Source of the DNA: GWF2-38-69 sp965228125
Lineage (GTDB): Bacteria > Verrucomicrobiota > Lentisphaeria > Victivallales > GWF2-38-69
DNA length: 64,000 bases
Direction of reading: 5' to 3'
Assembly (NCBI GenBank): GCA_965228125.1
Contig: OZ245791.1
Coordinates: 124,001 to 188,000 of the forward strand
In this document: piece after piece, positions 45,083 to 53,814 of the stretch
Position numbering within the stretch: the first letter of the stretch is position 1
Layout of the letters: each line of letters starts with the position of its first letter
Made by a program: the position numbers and the translations under genes
Notes under the pieces: generated by a model
Seen by the model: the letters and a program-made list of their open reading frames with translations, nothing else
What the model was told of the DNA's origin: nothing
The model's database searches: none

Positions 45083-45400
45083 TTAAGATAATGAGCGTGG
45101 ACAAACAAGTTGAATCTTGCAGTCAAAACTTGATAACAATGACAAGTCAGAAAAACAGCACGAAGATATGAGCGGAAAACTAGCCATGCTAGCCGTGAAC
45201 ATATAAGAATTATCGTTATCCTCGGCCATATTCGCACCGCTGTTGATCCGGATATAATCTCCTCCATTTACGGCTGCAACTATTTCGATCTGGTTTATTG
45301 TCGCAGGGAAGACGATCGTCTTTTCAACGCCTTTCTTGAGTTCGAAAAACTTTTTTTGCCCTGCTATTTCCTTGTTTGTACTGGAATTATTTACTCTCAT
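45083..45400 (-). CDS. Small phage protein after the main fibre gene (105 aa)
   Basis: The frame opens MRVNNSSTNKEIAGQKKFFE and has a beta-rich middle (TIVFPATINQIEIVAAVNGG). It may be a fibre-associated or adaptor protein. No domain recognised. It follows the terminator of the fibre gene. Confidence 0.5.
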   Translation of the reverse strand: MRVNNSSTNKEIAGQKKFFELKKGVEKTIVFPATINQIEIVAAVNGGDYIRINSGANMAEDNDNSYMFTASMASFPLISSCCFSDLSLLSSFDCKIQLVCPRSLS

Positions 45401-45427
45401 ACAAGCTCCGTGTTAATTTGACTAAAT

Positions 45428-45466
45428 AAAAAAAAGCCCTGAAGGCGATTGCCTCAATACAGGACT
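45428..45466 (-). terminator. Terminator after the main tail-fibre gene
   Basis: AGTCCTG/CAGGGCT outer and AGGC/GCCT inner stems are followed on the minus strand by eight T. It lies 42 bp past the fibre stop, so fibre-like genes downstream may have separate control. Confidence 0.75.
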
Positions 45467-45508
45467 TATATAATCTCAAAATTAACCTAAAAATTTTTCA
45501 GGATTTTT

Positions 45509-47911
45509 TCATTGATTTATTCCATTGTTTAATATTTCAATAAGTTCTTCCATTGTCTTATTTGGCAGGTCTGCAATAACTGCTCCGGCCGAAATATCTG
45601 AGACAAAAGCAAATGGCGGCATATTAAAAGGTAGTACCGCTTTAACGTATTTATCCCAACGTTGTACCTCGTTAAACTCGTCAGTCTGCTCAATGATTTT
45701 TGTGATGATAGCTTGCATGACATCATTCTTTTTTACATCGTCAGGGATAAGGGAGTTTGAGTCTTTATCGTAAGAATAATATTGGATCTGATTTGGATAA
45801 TCAGGAGCCTTAACAAACTTGTTTTCATTCTTGATATAAAAATCACCTTCTACTGTGTCAGGGGGGCATTCTATAAAAACGCCTTCTACAAAGAAATCCG
45901 TAGGATCGTAGTTAATTATTTCACATATTTGATAAGGACTATTGGACGCTCCTAGGATGTTTGCATAAAATTTACCGTTCACAGGTAACTCAATAGGGAT
46001 TGCCTTTACGTCTATTCCTTCATTTACTGCTGTTGCTGTGCCGTACTCAAAAATCCATATTCCTCCATTTGTTCCTGCCGCATTATGATTACTTGCGCTA
46101 CAACCCGGAAAAGGTGTATCCGTTGACGCATCTGCGGCACTTCCACTTAACGCAAATCCGCAACTCGAACCAATAAACCTATCAACAGAGCTTCCCCAGA
46201 TACTCTGAGCGACCATGCCTATTAGTTTGTTTGATATAATCGCTTTGCCAGCAATATAACTTCCATCCGAAGTGTATGAAGATGCAGATGTTATATCAGA
46301 ACCAAATGATGAACTATTAACCGCTTCACCATTATTATGTTGACACTGAGCTACTTGAATATTATATGAAGCTAAAGGTTTAGAAATATATCCAATTCCA
46401 ACCGAGCCTCCAAATCCGGGCCCGTAATTACTTGAATATCCCGCACCTGATATTACATAAACTAATATTGCCGTAGTTCCCGGCGTAGGTGTATATGTAA
46501 CAGGGGTGGTGTAATCTCGATATTCAGCCCCCCCGATATTTTTAGGGTCACCGGCATATTGATAACAAATCATTCGCTGAGCAACCGGCAGACTGCCTAT
46601 AGTAGATGGATCCACATATTTCCAACTCCCATCTTTGTTACGCTCTAATAATTGAGCGTCTGCTAAGGGCACAGATATAGTATCCTGCTTTTTTGTAATT
46701 CTGTCTGCTAAAGTTTTTGTCGCAACAGTTGAGGCTCCTGTGCTAGATTGATTTAAATCAGGATTATCGCTTAGTTGTGTCGCTGGAGTTTCAGCAGACG
46801 CCCATGTACCTGTTTTATCTCCGACAGGATTAACTATCTTATTAGGAGTTTTTAAAGCCTTATATTCTTTCCCGTCTGAGCCGATCACCCTGCCGTTAAC
46901 TTTAACATCTGCCGCCAAACTCGACCAGAAAGTGGTACCTTCTGTTTTATCGACATAATCTCCTTTTTGACCGCCTTCTCCCCAGTAACGGGTCTTGTCT
47001 GTTTTTGAGTGCAGCACATATCCATCCTGCTCAGGTGCGCCTAGGCCATCTTCTTTCTTGCGATAGTTTCCTGTAGTATCATCATTTCTGTTGTCCAGTA
47101 CTGTGCCGTCTTTTTGTATAGTAGCGCACAGCTCTACATAGTGCTGCTGGTTTGCAGAGTCGAGATAATCACTCTGTGTCGTGGCTGAAATAACAAGCTG
47201 CCATTTAGCTTCTACGCCTTGGTAATTCCCTTCAAGCCATGCATCGATATAAACAAGTTGAGGCAGAGTACCCACTTTGCCTATGTCGCTTTGAATAGGG
47301 TTCAGGATTCTTATGCCTCTGATATATGCTATACCAGGCTCGATAGTGTAATTAGTCGCGCTCTTTTTAAGGAGGAAGGCGTCATTCTCGAAAAACTTAT
47401 TGCCGTACAAATCCCAATTCGAGCATCTCTCCCTGTCATCAATTCCCTTGAAACGCTCAAAGAAATCGATCTGCCAAGTCTCGGCCGAAACTACCACGCC
47501 GGTAAGATCCTTAATGTTTAAGTACTGGAAGCCGATATTCTTGGAAATAGTATTGCCTATCTCAAACTGGCTTGTCTTCTGTTTATGCGTAAGGACATTA
47601 TAGGAAATAACCATCAAGGTCTTGTACTCAGTATCGTAAATCCCTACCCAGTTGAAATCAAAATCCCCTACATCAGGCCCCAGTACTGCAGAATAAACCA
47701 CGCAACTCGGACTGACATACCCTACCTTTGTCATGCCGCACTCGTAAACAATTTCTGACGGATCCGGCATTCCCTCGTCCGGAGAAGGTTCTTCACTCGG
47801 ATCCAGTCCGGGAATATTAGCAAAGATAAATTTATCGATATCAAGAATCTTTTTTTCTGCCTGCAGTTGAGCGATCAGCTCTAACCCTGCGTTAGTTATA
47901 ATAGCTCCCAT
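45509..47911 (-). CDS. Tail fibre protein (P2 gpH-like, tail-collar domain)
   Basis: The 800 residues start with the phage tail-collar fibre domain (MGAIITNAGLELIAQLQAEK; FDFNWVGIYDTEYKTLMVIS). A repetitive shaft follows with WGEGGQKGDYVDKTEGT-like stretches. Then comes a Gly/Ser-rich tip (GYSSNYGPGFGGSVGIGY) of the sort that forms receptor-binding ends. The final 170 residues (PIELPVNGKFYANILGASN onward) resemble a tail-fibre-assembly type region. AAGG lies upstream of the ATG. It follows the portal gene and the heptamer array at its 3' end. Confidence 0.85.
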   Translation of the reverse strand: MGAIITNAGLELIAQLQAEKKILDIDKFIFANIPGLDPSEEPSPDEGMPDPSEIVYECGMTKVGYVSPSCVVYSAVLGPDVGDFDFNWVGIYDTEYKTLMVISYNVLTHKQKTSQFEIGNTISKNIGFQYLNIKDLTGVVVSAETWQIDFFERFKGIDDRERCSNWDLYGNKFFENDAFLLKKSATNYTIEPGIAYIRGIRILNPIQSDIGKVGTLPQLVYIDAWLEGNYQGVEAKWQLVISATTQSDYLDSANQQHYVELCATIQKDGTVLDNRNDDTTGNYRKKEDGLGAPEQDGYVLHSKTDKTRYWGEGGQKGDYVDKTEGTTFWSSLAADVKVNGRVIGSDGKEYKALKTPNKIVNPVGDKTGTWASAETPATQLSDNPDLNQSSTGASTVATKTLADRITKKQDTISVPLADAQLLERNKDGSWKYVDPSTIGSLPVAQRMICYQYAGDPKNIGGAEYRDYTTPVTYTPTPGTTAILVYVISGAGYSSNYGPGFGGSVGIGYISKPLASYNIQVAQCQHNNGEAVNSSSFGSDITSASSYTSDGSYIAGKAIISNKLIGMVAQSIWGSSVDRFIGSSCGFALSGSAADASTDTPFPGCSASNHNAAGTNGGIWIFEYGTATAVNEGIDVKAIPIELPVNGKFYANILGASNSPYQICEIINYDPTDFFVEGVFIECPPDTVEGDFYIKNENKFVKAPDYPNQIQYYSYDKDSNSLIPDDVKKNDVMQAIITKIIEQTDEFNEVQRWDKYVKAVLPFNMPPFAFVSDISAGAVIADLPNKTMEELIEILNNGINQ

Positions 47912-47919
47912 AAAAAACC

Positions 47920-48978
47920 TTAATTTTGAGTTTTAGGTGTTGAGTTTTGAGTGTTTCCTGTCCCCGATCCCCTATTCCCGTTGCCCTGGCTGATAAGCCT
48001 GTTCGACATTATGCGTTCGAAGTCAAACTTTATCTGCGCTCTTGCCGGAAGGACTTCATTGAGGTTAAGCCACGGCTGTGCCATTGATGTCACTTCTGTT
48101 TTCACATAAACATCGAGAGTCTTTTCCGGATCCCCGAAACCTCCGGTGTTTTCGGGTTTGATTGCCATTAACTGAGGTGGCACCCGATGGGCGGCAAGCA
48201 CATCATTAGCTGATATGCTTTTTACATTCTGAAATTCATCCTTCTGCGAAATGTCGCCAACAGGGACAATCTGCACTGATTTTTCCTTGCCGTGAGGGAT
48301 ATGCACATACATCGAGCGGAAATTGCCGATTCCTTTGCCTTTGCCCACAGCTTCTTTTATTTTTTCCTGTGCGTCTTTTGATAACGATGGATCAGAAGTG
48401 TAAAAGACATAGCCTATATGGCAGCCGTTCTTGTAATATTTACGGCGAAAAAGCGTCGCGTCCTGATTCAAAAGAGCTGACTGCAACGCGCTCATCCAGT
48501 CCGGGATCCCATAAACCTGCTGCTGTGTGTCGTATTCTTTTAGCTGTAGTATTTCCCCCGTTTGGAAATAGATATTCTGAAAAGGGTTTAACATCATAAA
48601 CTGCGTGAAATCGCCCATTACTCTCATATTCAGAGCCGGCACATGCGTCATTTTTATCAGCGTGCCTATTATATTGTAATGCAACTGGACATACGCATTC
48701 CCGAAAGTAAGCAGGTCAAATTCGCAGTTCCTGAAATCATTGAGCGAAAGAATTTTATTCTGCACATACGCCGAAGAAAGGATATTGCGCCTGAAAATAA
48801 GGGCCGAACCGTGGTAAGCATTCGCATTTCGCATCTTTGAAAGCCCTGTCATGGAAACAGGCGGTAGAAAATAATTTCCTGCAGGAGCCTGAAATACGCC
48901 GAGATATTCGGTTATCGGCTGGTCAAGTACACTTATTGGTTCGCCGAACTGTATGGTAATACTGCTGTCGTCAATCAT
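47920..48978 (-). CDS. Phage portal protein, P2 gpQ family
   Basis: The 352 residues match gpQ throughout by eye: YFLPPVSMTGLSKMRNANAY, FRRNILSSAYVQNKILSLND, QDATLFRRKYYKNGCHIGYV and LAAHRVPPQLMAIKPENTGG. Gp Q forms the 12-fold DNA gate of the head. In P2 it lies next to terminase P at the head of the capsid cluster; here it sits between tail genes I and H. The last 20 or so residues (SQGNGNRGSGTGNTQNSTPK) are encoded by heptamer-repeat DNA. No ribosome site is evident upstream, where another heptamer array lies. Confidence 0.92.
   Translation of the reverse strand: MIDDSSITIQFGEPISVLDQPITEYLGVFQAPAGNYFLPPVSMTGLSKMRNANAYHGSALIFRRNILSSAYVQNKILSLNDFRNCEFDLLTFGNAYVQLHYNIIGTLIKMTHVPALNMRVMGDFTQFMMLNPFQNIYFQTGEILQLKEYDTQQQVYGIPDWMSALQSALLNQDATLFRRKYYKNGCHIGYVFYTSDPSLSKDAQEKIKEAVGKGKGIGNFRSMYVHIPHGKEKSVQIVPVGDISQKDEFQNVKSISANDVLAAHRVPPQLMAIKPENTGGFGDPEKTLDVYVKTEVTSMAQPWLNLNEVLPARAQIKFDFERIMSNRLISQGNGNRGSGTGNTQNSTPKTQN
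47924..47985. repeat. Heptamer array R1 (portal 3' end)
   Basis: TGAGTTTTAGGTGTTGAGTT-type units and CCCCGATCCCCTATTCCCG units of period about seven lie inside the end of the portal frame and supply its C-terminal residues. The array ends about 12 bp before the fibre start. Confidence 0.65.
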
Positions 48979-48984
48979 ACTTTT

Positions 48985-49018
48985 GTGGCTCGTGATTCGT
49001 GGTTAGTGATTCATAATT
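48985..49018. repeat. Heptamer array R2 (portal 5' leader)
   Basis: TCGTGAT/TCGTGGT/TAGTGAT/TCATAAT tandem heptads end 6 bp before the portal ATG, in place of a Shine-Dalgarno sequence. Confidence 0.75.
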
Positions 49019-49097
49019 CTTTGCTCAAGTATATAAACTCAAAAAGTTATCCTAAAAATTATTTAGATTATAAAACCAAAAAATCTCCTCTCCTCCA

Positions 49098-49133
49098 ACC
49101 CCCATCCCCCATCCCCATCCTCTATTCCCTAAA
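49098..49133. repeat. Heptamer array R3 (gpI 3' end)
   Basis: CCCATCC units followed by CTCTATTCCCTAAAT. The TAG stop of gene I falls within it. A 21-bp stretch, CCCCATCCTCTATTCCCTAAA plus one more base, recurs in R4. Confidence 0.75.
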
Positions 49134-49725
49134 TCTGCGGAGTGCAGCAGAGAAGGTTTTGATATTCAAACTCAAAGACCCTGACGCGGCATTTTTCGAT
49201 CTTGTAAGTTGAAAACCAGTATCTCCGGCAGGAACGGCCGTATTTATGGACTATGAAGTCAAACAGCGTTTGATTTTTAGCGTAGGAATCTTCATCAACT
49301 TCAAGGAGGATGACATCCCAGTCTTCCTTGCTTATCCTTTCCGACTGTTGCAAAGCGCCCAGCTGCAGGTTCTCCCAGATCGTAAAGAAGCCGGCAAGTT
49401 CTCCCGCGCTCTTTGCATTAGAAAAAGCGTACTTAACGCGTCTCCGGTACATGTCTTCGGGTTCATTCTGGAAGCGTTCTATATCCCTTTGGTAGGCTAT
49501 ATAGTCAACAATTTGTATCGGTACTTTATCTATATCGACATTTTGCGGCAAATAATTAAGCCATGTTTGCACTTTGTTCCACCAACTGTCTCCGCACTTA
49601 GCTATTATTGCCATCTGCCCCAGGCTTTCCCAGAATGTAAGGTCAATAGGAGGCCTCTGGATCTCGATAATATCGTTCGCGATCTTTAACTTAAGTTTTT
49701 TAAATCTGTCTTTAAAACTTTTCAT
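49129..49725 (-). CDS. Phage tail protein I (baseplate)
   Basis: I start at ATG 49725 (MKSFKDRFKKL); the longer frame to 49788 only reads through heptamer repeat R4 and overlaps gene J. The 198 residues include DLTFWESLGQMAIIAKCGDS, DKVPIQIVDYIAYQRDIERF and WENLQLGALQQSE. The YRRRVKYAFSNAKSAGELAG stretch is typical of gpI-like proteins. These proteins form part of the baseplate wedge next to J. Downstream of it the portal gene has been inserted. Confidence 0.8.
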   Translation of the reverse strand: MKSFKDRFKKLKLKIANDIIEIQRPPIDLTFWESLGQMAIIAKCGDSWWNKVQTWLNYLPQNVDIDKVPIQIVDYIAYQRDIERFQNEPEDMYRRRVKYAFSNAKSAGELAGFFTIWENLQLGALQQSERISKEDWDVILLEVDEDSYAKNQTLFDFIVHKYGRSCRRYWFSTYKIEKCRVRVFEFEYQNLLCCTPQI

Positions 49726-49740
49726 CTTTAGTTTTTCACT

Positions 49741-49771
49741 ATTCCCCATCCCCCATCCTCTATTCCCTAAA
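49741..49771. repeat. Heptamer array R4 (J/I junction)
   Basis: CCCATCC-type units ending in CTCTATTCCCTAAAT, the same tail as R3. The stop of gene J (GAATAG) lies in it and gene I starts 15 bp beyond. Confidence 0.75.
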
Positions 49772-51010
49772 TTTAATTCGTGGATCATTTTTTGTTTCAG
49801 GCAATTCTATATTGATGGTCAAAGTGCCAAGCCTTGGCACCCATCTTTCCGACACAATATCCTCTAAACTCCATTCATAAGATTGCGCTCCGGTGAAATA
49901 ATTATGCAGTTCCTGGTCGAGTTTCGAGAAAGAGAAGCGTGCATACGCCCAGGTCTTTGACACATAATCATCGTAAGCGGAATTTTCCCGGAAAGCGCAG
50001 CGGATAAACTGCTCGACATCTGCTTTTAATTGTTCGATTTGTTTGGCTGTTAAATTTTCAACAGGGAATATCTTTACTTCAAGGTCGTAATCCTTGCCGG
50101 GCATTGCCATTGCCAGCATACTGTCGCCGTGCCCGTGGTTGCCGTCTGTATTGATATAGTCGTTTATTGAGTCAATATAGGACTGGCTGGGAGTAAAAGT
50201 ATCGAAGATTATATACGCGTCAGCCGATCCGGGCCCGCGTGGAATATCGTTGTCGAAATATATCCTGTCCGCAGCTATTCCTGTAAGGCTGGACATCATC
50301 GCTGTGTATTTTGCATTTATGTGCCAGTCGGAGACGGCGGTAAACTGGTTTTGTATCCTTGCCCTGAAATCATCGTCGCTCTCGATATCAGCCCCCGGAT
50401 AGGTCAGGTAATCCGTACCGTTTATAACGCCTGTAACTCCCGTAATAGGTTCTTCAAGAATAGAATAGTAACCGTCTGCAAGGTTATAAGCTGCCCCGGT
50501 ATTTTCTGCCTCAGCTTTTACCAGGACAGTTTTTTCTCCGTCCACAAATGGAGTGTCCTCGCAAGTAATCATTCGATAGATGACATTGTTTATTGCTACG
50601 GTTCTAACTATCGTGCCTTTCGGAATAATGAGCGGAGTACTGACCGCAGTTCTACTAAAAGTCAGGTTTCCGATTGCCTTTGTGGCGCCCTTCCTGATAA
50701 GGTCATACGCCCACCCCAACAAGTCAAGAAACCATCCCGATGCAGTCTTTAAATAAAGATTCGGCATGATATACCTGATAATGAAGCATATCAGCCAGTA
50801 AACAGGCTTTGTGACGAGGGCTGTTATCAGGTTCCAGAATGGAGAAAAAGGCGAAGTGTTGGTTATTTCAAGGTCTGATTCATTGACAATTTCCTGCCAT
50901 TGCTCCTGCAGCCCTTCCTCTGTCGTCGGGATCCCTGCCGCTTCAACGGCCTCCATGAAATTTTCTTCATCCGAAGTAAGGTTATCGAGATTTAACTGAG
51001 TAGGTTCCAC
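49760..51010 (-). CDS. Baseplate J-like protein
   Basis: The 416 residues match baseplate J: ASGWFLDLLGWAYDLIRKGA, IIPKGTIVRTVAINNVIYRM, GVTGVINGTDYLTYPGADIE, DDDFRARIQNQFTAVSDWHI and GPGSADAYIIFDTF. It is a main wedge component of contractile tails. Its start overlaps the DUF2590/W gene by 29 bp. The stop is inside heptamer array R4. Confidence 0.95.
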   Translation of the reverse strand: MEPTQLNLDNLTSDEENFMEAVEAAGIPTTEEGLQEQWQEIVNESDLEITNTSPFSPFWNLITALVTKPVYWLICFIIRYIMPNLYLKTASGWFLDLLGWAYDLIRKGATKAIGNLTFSRTAVSTPLIIPKGTIVRTVAINNVIYRMITCEDTPFVDGEKTVLVKAEAENTGAAYNLADGYYSILEEPITGVTGVINGTDYLTYPGADIESDDDFRARIQNQFTAVSDWHINAKYTAMMSSLTGIAADRIYFDNDIPRGPGSADAYIIFDTFTPSQSYIDSINDYINTDGNHGHGDSMLAMAMPGKDYDLEVKIFPVENLTAKQIEQLKADVEQFIRCAFRENSAYDDYVSKTWAYARFSFSKLDQELHNYFTGAQSYEWSLEDIVSERWVPRLGTLTINIELPETKNDPRIKFRE

Positions 51011-51362
51011 TTGCTATATTTCCTTCTATTTGGATTTTTGCCTTGCCGTATTGGTATGTGTCGGCAACAATCGTATAAATTGCCACATTGTTTTTGAAGT
51101 TAATCGGGTCGGAATAGAACTTTGCAGTCCCCGGTATTATTCGTGTATCGTCTTCGACTATTGTGAGGATTTTATTCTGCAGGAGAGCCCGCTTTTCAGA
51201 GTTCCTTTCTCCGATCATATTTATAGCATAGCCTGATTCCCTGATCGCGTGGCAGATGTCCTGGACAATAGAGGGTTTGTCCGAGGTCATAACAGGTATG
51301 CCGTCCGCATCAAGCTTCAGGTCATCATCCTCAATAAGTAAATCGATATATTGTTCAGCCAT
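50982..51362 (-). CDS. Baseplate W-type protein (DUF2590 family)
   Basis: The 126 residues open MAEQYIDLLIEDDDLKLDAD and continue GIPVMTSDKPSIVQDICHAI, which fits DUF2590 of kappa/K139-type phages. Its position between tape measure and J corresponds to P2 gpW/gp25, a baseplate wedge base. The C-terminus (TYQYGKAKIQIEGNIASGTY) is beta-rich. Confidence 0.8.
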   Translation of the reverse strand: MAEQYIDLLIEDDDLKLDADGIPVMTSDKPSIVQDICHAIRESGYAINMIGERNSEKRALLQNKILTIVEDDTRIIPGTAKFYSDPINFKNNVAIYTIVADTYQYGKAKIQIEGNIASGTYSVKSR

Positions 51363-51373
51363 TCTTTCGTCCC

Positions 51374-53305
51374 TTAACTATGCAGCGCATTCCACTCTTC
51401 CATTTGAGCCGGGCTCATTCCTCCGGAAGAATAAATATTCACATTGCCATAATTGGTTGTCCTGCTGCTCCCGAGATTATTTGTTATGCCGCCTGCCGGG
51501 ATATCTATTTTCCTTTGTTCATTGAGATCCGACACGCCACCGGTTCCTTTTGACGCCGAACCGGCCATACCGGCAGCGGCAGAGCCTGAAGCTTCTTCCT
51601 CTCCTCCGAAAAGCTTGTCAAGTATCCACGAAACGCCCGGCAGGTTCGCGATAGTGTCTGCCAGATCTGATATCTTGTTAAATACCCACTCGACCGACAT
51701 CCCTACGCCCCCGAAAACAGAAGTAGCCAATTTTGAGAGAGCTTCTATTATCGGCGAGAAGTTTGTCAGAAGTTCAATTCCTTTCCCGATCCAGCCGACA
51801 ACAGTGGCAAAACCGCTTACCATTACCTCTATCCCGCTCATTACAAAACTGCCAAAACCTTTCAAAAGCTCCCACAGATACTCTATGCCGCCTATCCACG
51901 AGTCAAATACCTGACCGATATTCTCAAAACCATAAAGCTGTTTGATGAGATAAATGACACCTACGGCCAGAGCTGCTATGCCTGCGATTATCCATATCAG
52001 CGGACACTGATAAATTGAGAAATTGAGTAGCAATTGTGCTACTCTGGCCAACACAAGTATGCCTTTATATGTAGCCATTGCTGTATTTACCATACCTGTG
52101 ATAATATATAAAACCCCCATTGCGGCGGTCATGGCAATGATTCCGACAGTTATCATCGCTAACCACTTTGAAATAGTAGGATATTTTTCGAAAAAACTAT
52201 TCATATAAGCGCCGATCTCGACACACTTCTCTAAAAAAGGCGTTATGCCGGTAATAATGAGTTTCGCGAAATTCTTCTGCAGAACTTCGACCGCCGCTCC
52301 GAAGCGAGCGAAAAGATCAGTTTGCGCCTTTGCCATTTGCTCTGCGTTTTTCATCCCGCTAACCTTATCAAGACTTGTTATTGATCCTGATAATTCATTT
52401 GTCTTTCCTATAAGGTTTGTCACGACTGCGACAGCCTCATCGGAACCAAAGGCGGTTTTTAGTTTCGATATTTCAATAGCGTCAAGCTCTCCGTATTTGC
52501 CCTTGATCTTTTCAAGTATCTGCACCATAGGCAGCATCTTTCCTTTACTATCTACAAATGAAAGCCCCAAAGTCTGCTGCGCTTTAACAACATTATTAAG
52601 AAATGCCTTATATTTAGTGCCTGCCTCGGATCCTCCCATGCTTCCCTGCAAAGTCCCCAGGACTGCCATTTGTTCGGATAAAAATATTTTATTTTTTTCT
52701 CCTAAAGAACCGAGATTTTTAAACGCGTCTGACATACCCTGGCCTGTAGTTTTAAATACTCTGACCGCTTCAGATGTCATTCCGGTAAGAGTCTCTACCC
52801 ATTTGCTCTTGCCCATCGCTATAGCCTGCTTATCAAATATGTTGTACATCGTACCCATATAATTTGTGATCGTGGCGGCATCGGCTTTTGTGGCTTTGGC
52901 AAGGATATTTGAAGCATTGGTAAAACTCGCCAGCTCTCCGTCAACTAAACCACCGATCGCAGACTGGATGTCATAGCTGGATCTGACGAAATCAGTGGCG
53001 CTTTCGCCGTAAGCTAGAGCAAATTTATCAGCTGTCTTTTCTAACAGCTTGAGTTCTTTATCAACGACACCAAGAGACTTGATTTCGCCTAGAGCCCTGG
53101 TCATTTCAATCCCCGGCTGAATGGCCTTGACAAGCGTATATCCTGCACCGGCCGTCGCAAGGACGCCTTTTGTCATATTATTAAATCCTTTATTCGCGTA
53201 GCTCTGCATTTGCGTAAAGGATTTAGTGATATTCTGTGCAGGCCCCGACATCTGGTCTATCAGGCTGACAATAAAGTCAAGATTTTTTACTGATGTGCTT
53301 GCCAT
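51374..53305 (-). CDS. Tail tape measure protein
   Basis: The 643 residues have the P2 gpT-like layout: an N-terminal coiled region (SLIDQMSGPAQNITKSFTQM), the conserved phage tape-measure core (SSYDIQSAIGGLVDGELASF; MGTMYNIFDKQAIAMGKSKW; GSMGGSEAGTKYKAFLNNVV), two hydrophobic segments (WLAMITVGIIAMTAAMGVLY and WIIAGIAALAVGVIYLI) and a Gly-rich end. It sets tail length and is ejected with DNA. The ATG has no ribosome site; array R5 ends 2-3 bp before it. Confidence 0.93.
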   Translation of the reverse strand: MASTSVKNLDFIVSLIDQMSGPAQNITKSFTQMQSYANKGFNNMTKGVLATAGAGYTLVKAIQPGIEMTRALGEIKSLGVVDKELKLLEKTADKFALAYGESATDFVRSSYDIQSAIGGLVDGELASFTNASNILAKATKADAATITNYMGTMYNIFDKQAIAMGKSKWVETLTGMTSEAVRVFKTTGQGMSDAFKNLGSLGEKNKIFLSEQMAVLGTLQGSMGGSEAGTKYKAFLNNVVKAQQTLGLSFVDSKGKMLPMVQILEKIKGKYGELDAIEISKLKTAFGSDEAVAVVTNLIGKTNELSGSITSLDKVSGMKNAEQMAKAQTDLFARFGAAVEVLQKNFAKLIITGITPFLEKCVEIGAYMNSFFEKYPTISKWLAMITVGIIAMTAAMGVLYIITGMVNTAMATYKGILVLARVAQLLLNFSIYQCPLIWIIAGIAALAVGVIYLIKQLYGFENIGQVFDSWIGGIEYLWELLKGFGSFVMSGIEVMVSGFATVVGWIGKGIELLTNFSPIIEALSKLATSVFGGVGMSVEWVFNKISDLADTIANLPGVSWILDKLFGGEEEASGSAAAGMAGSASKGTGGVSDLNEQRKIDIPAGGITNNLGSSRTTNYGNVNIYSSGGMSPAQMEEWNALHS

Positions 53306-53306
53306 A

Positions 53307-53364
53307 TTAGTTAGGGGTTCGGGGTTAGTGACTCGTGGTTAGTGGTTAGTGGTTAGGGTTAGGG
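53307..53364. repeat. Heptamer array R5 (tape-measure leader)
   Basis: About eight units of GTGGTTA/GGGGTTC/GGGGTTA type, the longest array here. It begins 1-2 bp upstream of the tape-measure ATG and its other end holds the stop of frame E'. Confidence 0.85.
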
Positions 53365-53550
53365 TTTTTTAAAGGCTATCCCTATCGCGTTAGCCGTAAC
53401 TATTTTCTGCTTTTCCCAGTAGTCCCATTCAAGAAAAGTGGCTTCGGCCATGCATTCTGCATCTGCGTCTCGCCAGGGAAACCACTTTTTCGCATAAACT
53501 TTCATTTGTCCGTATGGATCCTCTTTGAGTTTAGCAAAGAGAGCATTTAC
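53359..53550 (-). CDS. Tail assembly chaperone extension E' (minus-1 frame)
   Basis: This frame has no start of its own. It is entered from gene E by a minus-1 shift at 53550-53556. It reads VNALFAKLKEDPYGQMKVY, then AKKWFPWRDADAECMAEATF, ending AIGIAFKKP. The WFPWRDADAE-type motif is usual in the E' part of P2-like chaperones. Its TAA stop at 53359-53361 lies in heptamer array R5. Confidence 0.85.
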   Translation of the reverse strand, partial: VNALFAKLKEDPYGQMKVYAKKWFPWRDADAECMAEATFLEWDYWEKQKIVTANAIGIAFKKP

Positions 53551-53807
53551 TTTTTTACTTCTATTTCTACATCCTCCTGAAACTCCTTGATGAGCGTATT
53601 AGCCATTTCTAAGAAGTGAGTATCGATGTATTTATTGAGAAGCTCTTTACTCTCCTGCTTTACACATGATTTGAGCAGCCGTATAGCAGGCAGGCATTTA
53701 TTTTTCACTTCTATGTCGTTAAGGAAGTTTTTGTATTCCATATCTGACATAGAAAAGTTAAGTTCCTTTTTATTTACCAGTAGGGTTATTTCTTTTTTTA
53801 CGCTCAT
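53547..53807 (-). CDS. Tail assembly chaperone E (P2 gpE-like)
   Basis: The 86 residues (MSVKKEITLLVNKKELNFSM; YKNFLNDIEVKNKCLPAIRL) lie between tube and tape measure, the standard place for gpE. It ends in GTAAAAAAGTAA. The heptamer A_AAA_AAG (53550-53556) immediately before the TAA is a classic slippery sequence. A minus-1 slip joins E to E' and makes the long product needed for tail assembly. AGGTAAAT precedes the ATG. Confidence 0.88.
   Translation of the reverse strand: MSVKKEITLLVNKKELNFSMSDMEYKNFLNDIEVKNKCLPAIRLLKSCVKQESKELLNKYIDTHFLEMANTLIKEFQEDVEIEVKK
53550..53556 (-). promoter_or_regulatory. Programmed minus-1 frameshift site A_AAA_AAG
   Basis: The slippery heptamer is in the correct phase (GTA AAA AAG TAA) and directly precedes the E stop. 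The minus-1 frame is open for 64 codons. This is the P2 E/E' arrangement, where T_TTT_TTG is used instead. Confidence 0.85.
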
Positions 53808-53814
53808 ATTTACC

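Noticed and set aside
48985..49018. Heptamer arrays as a second CRISPR or as IS ends
   Set aside because: Units are seven bases, tandem and without spacers; no transposase or target-site duplications were seen.
49246..49689. 147-codon plus-strand frame
   Set aside because: Antisense to gene I, which has clear family motifs.
51453..51914. 153-codon plus-strand frame
   Set aside because: Shadow of the tape-measure 3' region.
52245..52862. 205-codon plus-strand frame opposite the tape measure gene
   Set aside because: Antisense shadow of a well-conserved gene, no ribosome site and no recognisable protein features.
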